DNA of 14,951 nucleotides from Rickettsia endosymbiont of Ixodes persulcatus (GTDB taxonomy: Bacteria; Pseudomonadota; Alphaproteobacteria; Rickettsiales; Rickettsiaceae): positions 1 through 14,951 of the forward strand of contig JAPYLE010000175.1 in NCBI GenBank assembly GCA_027293795.1, written 5' to 3'. Made by a program: the position numbers and the translations under genes. The notes beneath the pieces are model-generated. The model was not told the DNA's origin. It saw nothing but the letters and a program-made list of their open reading frames with translations, and made no database searches. Shown here piece after piece: positions 13,988-14,951 of this stretch; the first letter of the stretch is position 1, and every line of letters begins with the position of its first letter.

Positions 13988-14732
13988 ATGAAATTGATTT
14001 TAACAACTTTAATTCTTATATTTATGAGCTTTTCTCCAATATATGCCAGATCCTTACCTAAAGGGTTTGTGTATCTGAAAGATATCGACCCTACAATTAT
14101 CCAAAGTATGCGTTATTATTCAGATGAAAATTTTGTTGCTAAAAAGGTAGAGGGTTATAAAGCACCGGAAGCAATTTTAACCATAGAAGCTGCTAAAGCT
14201 CTTAAAGTAGTACAAGATGAGATAAAAAAAGATGGTTATTTGCTTATTATATATGATGCATATAGACCACAAAAAGCTGTATAACACTTTTTAAGATGGA
14301 GCAAAGATAATATTGATCAAAAAAATAAGAAAAACTTTTACCCATATATAGATAAGTCTAAATGTTTTACATTAGGTTATATAGCTGAAAGATCCAGTCA
14401 TAGTAGGGGTAGTACTGTAGATTTATCAATAATAAAACTTTGGTAGGAAGTTAATAATAATCCTAAAGTCATTAAGAGAAAGTTGAAAGACAAGCGTGTT
14501 ATATCCTATTTAGATGACAATACAGTAGACATGTCTACTTCTTTTGCTCTATTTGATGAAGACTTCACATCATGATAGTAAATTAATTGATAAGCAATAT
14601 TTAGCAAAACGTAATTATTTACGTTCTAAGATGCAAAAACATAATTTTAAAGCATGTCAATTTGAGTGGTGGCATTATACACTTGAAGATGAACCTTATA
14701 AAGATCAATATTTTAACTTTGATATAGAATAA
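13988..14732 (+). pseudogene. VanX/DdpX-type D-Ala-D-Ala dipeptidase, broken
   Basis: An intact version would be a secreted zinc dipeptidase that splits D-alanyl-D-alanine, recycling wall peptide. A signal peptide (MKLILT...SPIYA) and the first 98 codons lead to YDAYRPQKAV, which holds the conserved arginine. TAA then interrupts the frame at 14282-14284. The same frame continues with SSHSRGSTVDL, which carries the zinc ligands His and Asp, meets TAG at 14444-14446, and reaches VDMSTSFALFDE. One extra G at 14561 shifts the frame; the next frame resumes with TSHHDSKLI and ends with EWWHY, the catalytic Glu and third zinc ligand. Two stops and a frameshift make activity implausible, although all the catalytic residues can still be read, so decay is recent. 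No Shine-Dalgarno is seen before the ATG, where the MITE now sits. Confidence 0.88.
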
Positions 14733-14738
14733 AAAACT

Positions 14739-14820
14739 ATGACAGTATTAAGTGAAAAAAATGTATTCCGTGTGAGGGTGGAGTTCCGCCGCTTGAGAAA
14801 AAAGAAATTGATAAAATATA
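14739..14820 (+). pseudogene. phhB: Pterin-4a-carbinolamine dehydratase, 5' remnant
   Basis: The ATG starts MTVLSEK, then the reading shifts frame in an A run (14755-14761, seven A; eight would restore the frame). The second frame reads CIPCEGGVPPLEKKEIDKI. Together these match the N-terminus of bacterial PhhB/DcoH proteins as I know them from Rickettsia. That enzyme dehydrates 4a-hydroxytetrahydrobiopterin to regenerate the pterin cofactor. Only about 26 of roughly 100 residues remain, and the catalytic His-His-Pro region is lost. The coding sequence stops at ATA (14816-14818), followed by TA and the first base of an IS630-type element, which together make a TAG. The remainder of the gene may lie beyond that element, outside the window. 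It begins 6 bases after the dipeptidase pseudogene, so the two were probably one operon. Confidence 0.82.
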
Positions 14821-14951
14821 GCTAGACCATAGTAAATAGGTACATACTATGCTAATATATATGTTATAAATAATAATAAATAAGTTATGGCAAGCAGTTA
14901 CAGTTACGATTTAAGAATGAAACTATTCAAAGCTCTAGATGATGTGCTCTC
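14821..14951 (+). mobile_element. Left end of an IS630-type insertion sequence
   Basis: Gene homology ends at 14818, and TA at 14819-14820 is the likely target duplication. The element would begin GCTAGACCATAG. A 7-bp inverted repeat, CATAGTA (14828-14834) with TACTATG (14845-14851), lies close to the end and may be a transposase binding or leader structure. The right end is outside the window, so the terminal repeat cannot be confirmed. Confidence 0.65.
14887..14951 (+). CDS. IS630-family transposase, N-terminal fragment
   Basis: From ATG 14887 an open frame runs off the right edge with 21 complete codons. MASSYSYDLRMKLFKALDDV resembles the opening of IS630-type transposases, where a short YSxDLR motif precedes the helix-turn-helix. 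A helix-turn-helix and a DDE domain would be expected beyond the window. The family call rests on this short stretch and on the TA flank. I cannot tell whether the gene is intact. Confidence 0.7.
   Translation, partial: MASSYSYDLRMKLFKALDDVL

Noticed and set aside
13879..14376. An 18-nt near-identical phrase, TAAATGTTTTA-ATTAGG, just left of the MITE (13879-13896) and inside the dipeptidase pseudogene (14359-14376)
   Set aside because: There is one mismatch in 18 very AT-rich bases and no extension on either side; chance is the simplest reading.
14739..14825. A real 28-codon gene starting at 14739
   Set aside because: Its second half is out-of-frame reading of the phhB remnant; the neighbouring frame gives the conserved protein sequence.

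Overview
The window comes from an AT-rich alphaproteobacterial chromosome that I read as Rickettsia. The grounds are an outer-membrane TolC next to a PopZ-family protein and a rickettsial ankyrin protein of the RARP-1 type, a reduced gene set, several dispersed palindromic repeats of the kind that fill rickettsial intergenic regions, and decaying genes. I cannot name the species. Mobile DNA at both ends suggests a member richer in insertion sequences than the typhus group.

Layout. Positions 1-191 hold the 3' end of an IS200/IS605-type tnpA and its right-end hairpin. Positions 482-4104 hold an envelope and polarity block: tolC, a GTG-started popZ-like gene one base after tolC, and a secreted, proline-rich ankyrin protein (RARP-1-like). 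Then come parE (topoisomerase IV subunit B), a ctpA-type S41 protease and a PleC/DivJ-type sensor kinase, separated by palindromic repeats. Positions 9878-12554 are a tight set of cpoB (ybgF), a yfgM-like gene and bamB, all envelope-assembly functions. Positions 12652-13611 are rplM-rpsI behind a strong promoter, followed by an elongator tRNA-Met. All genes are on the + strand.

The right end (13893-14951) is a zone of decay. An 85-bp MITE-like element with near-perfect 20-nt terminal inverted repeats sits between TA dinucleotides directly in front of a broken VanX-type D-Ala-D-Ala dipeptidase gene (two in-frame stops and one frameshift). Six bases later is the first quarter of a pterin-4a-carbinolamine dehydratase gene (phhB). 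It is frameshifted in an A run and then cut off by the left end of an element whose transposase starts like the IS630 family.

Functional theme: most intact genes act at the envelope or cell pole. TolC is the outer-membrane exit duct, and the ankyrin protein next to it is a reported TolC-linked substrate or periplasmic factor. CpoB, YfgM and BamB support outer-membrane and peptidoglycan assembly, CtpA trims periplasmic proteins, and PopZ and the PleC-like kinase would organise poles and cell-cycle signalling. I see no wholly new system. The most rewarding points are the MITE, the two step-wise decaying genes, the tolC-popZ-RARP-1 linkage and the nested palindromes.
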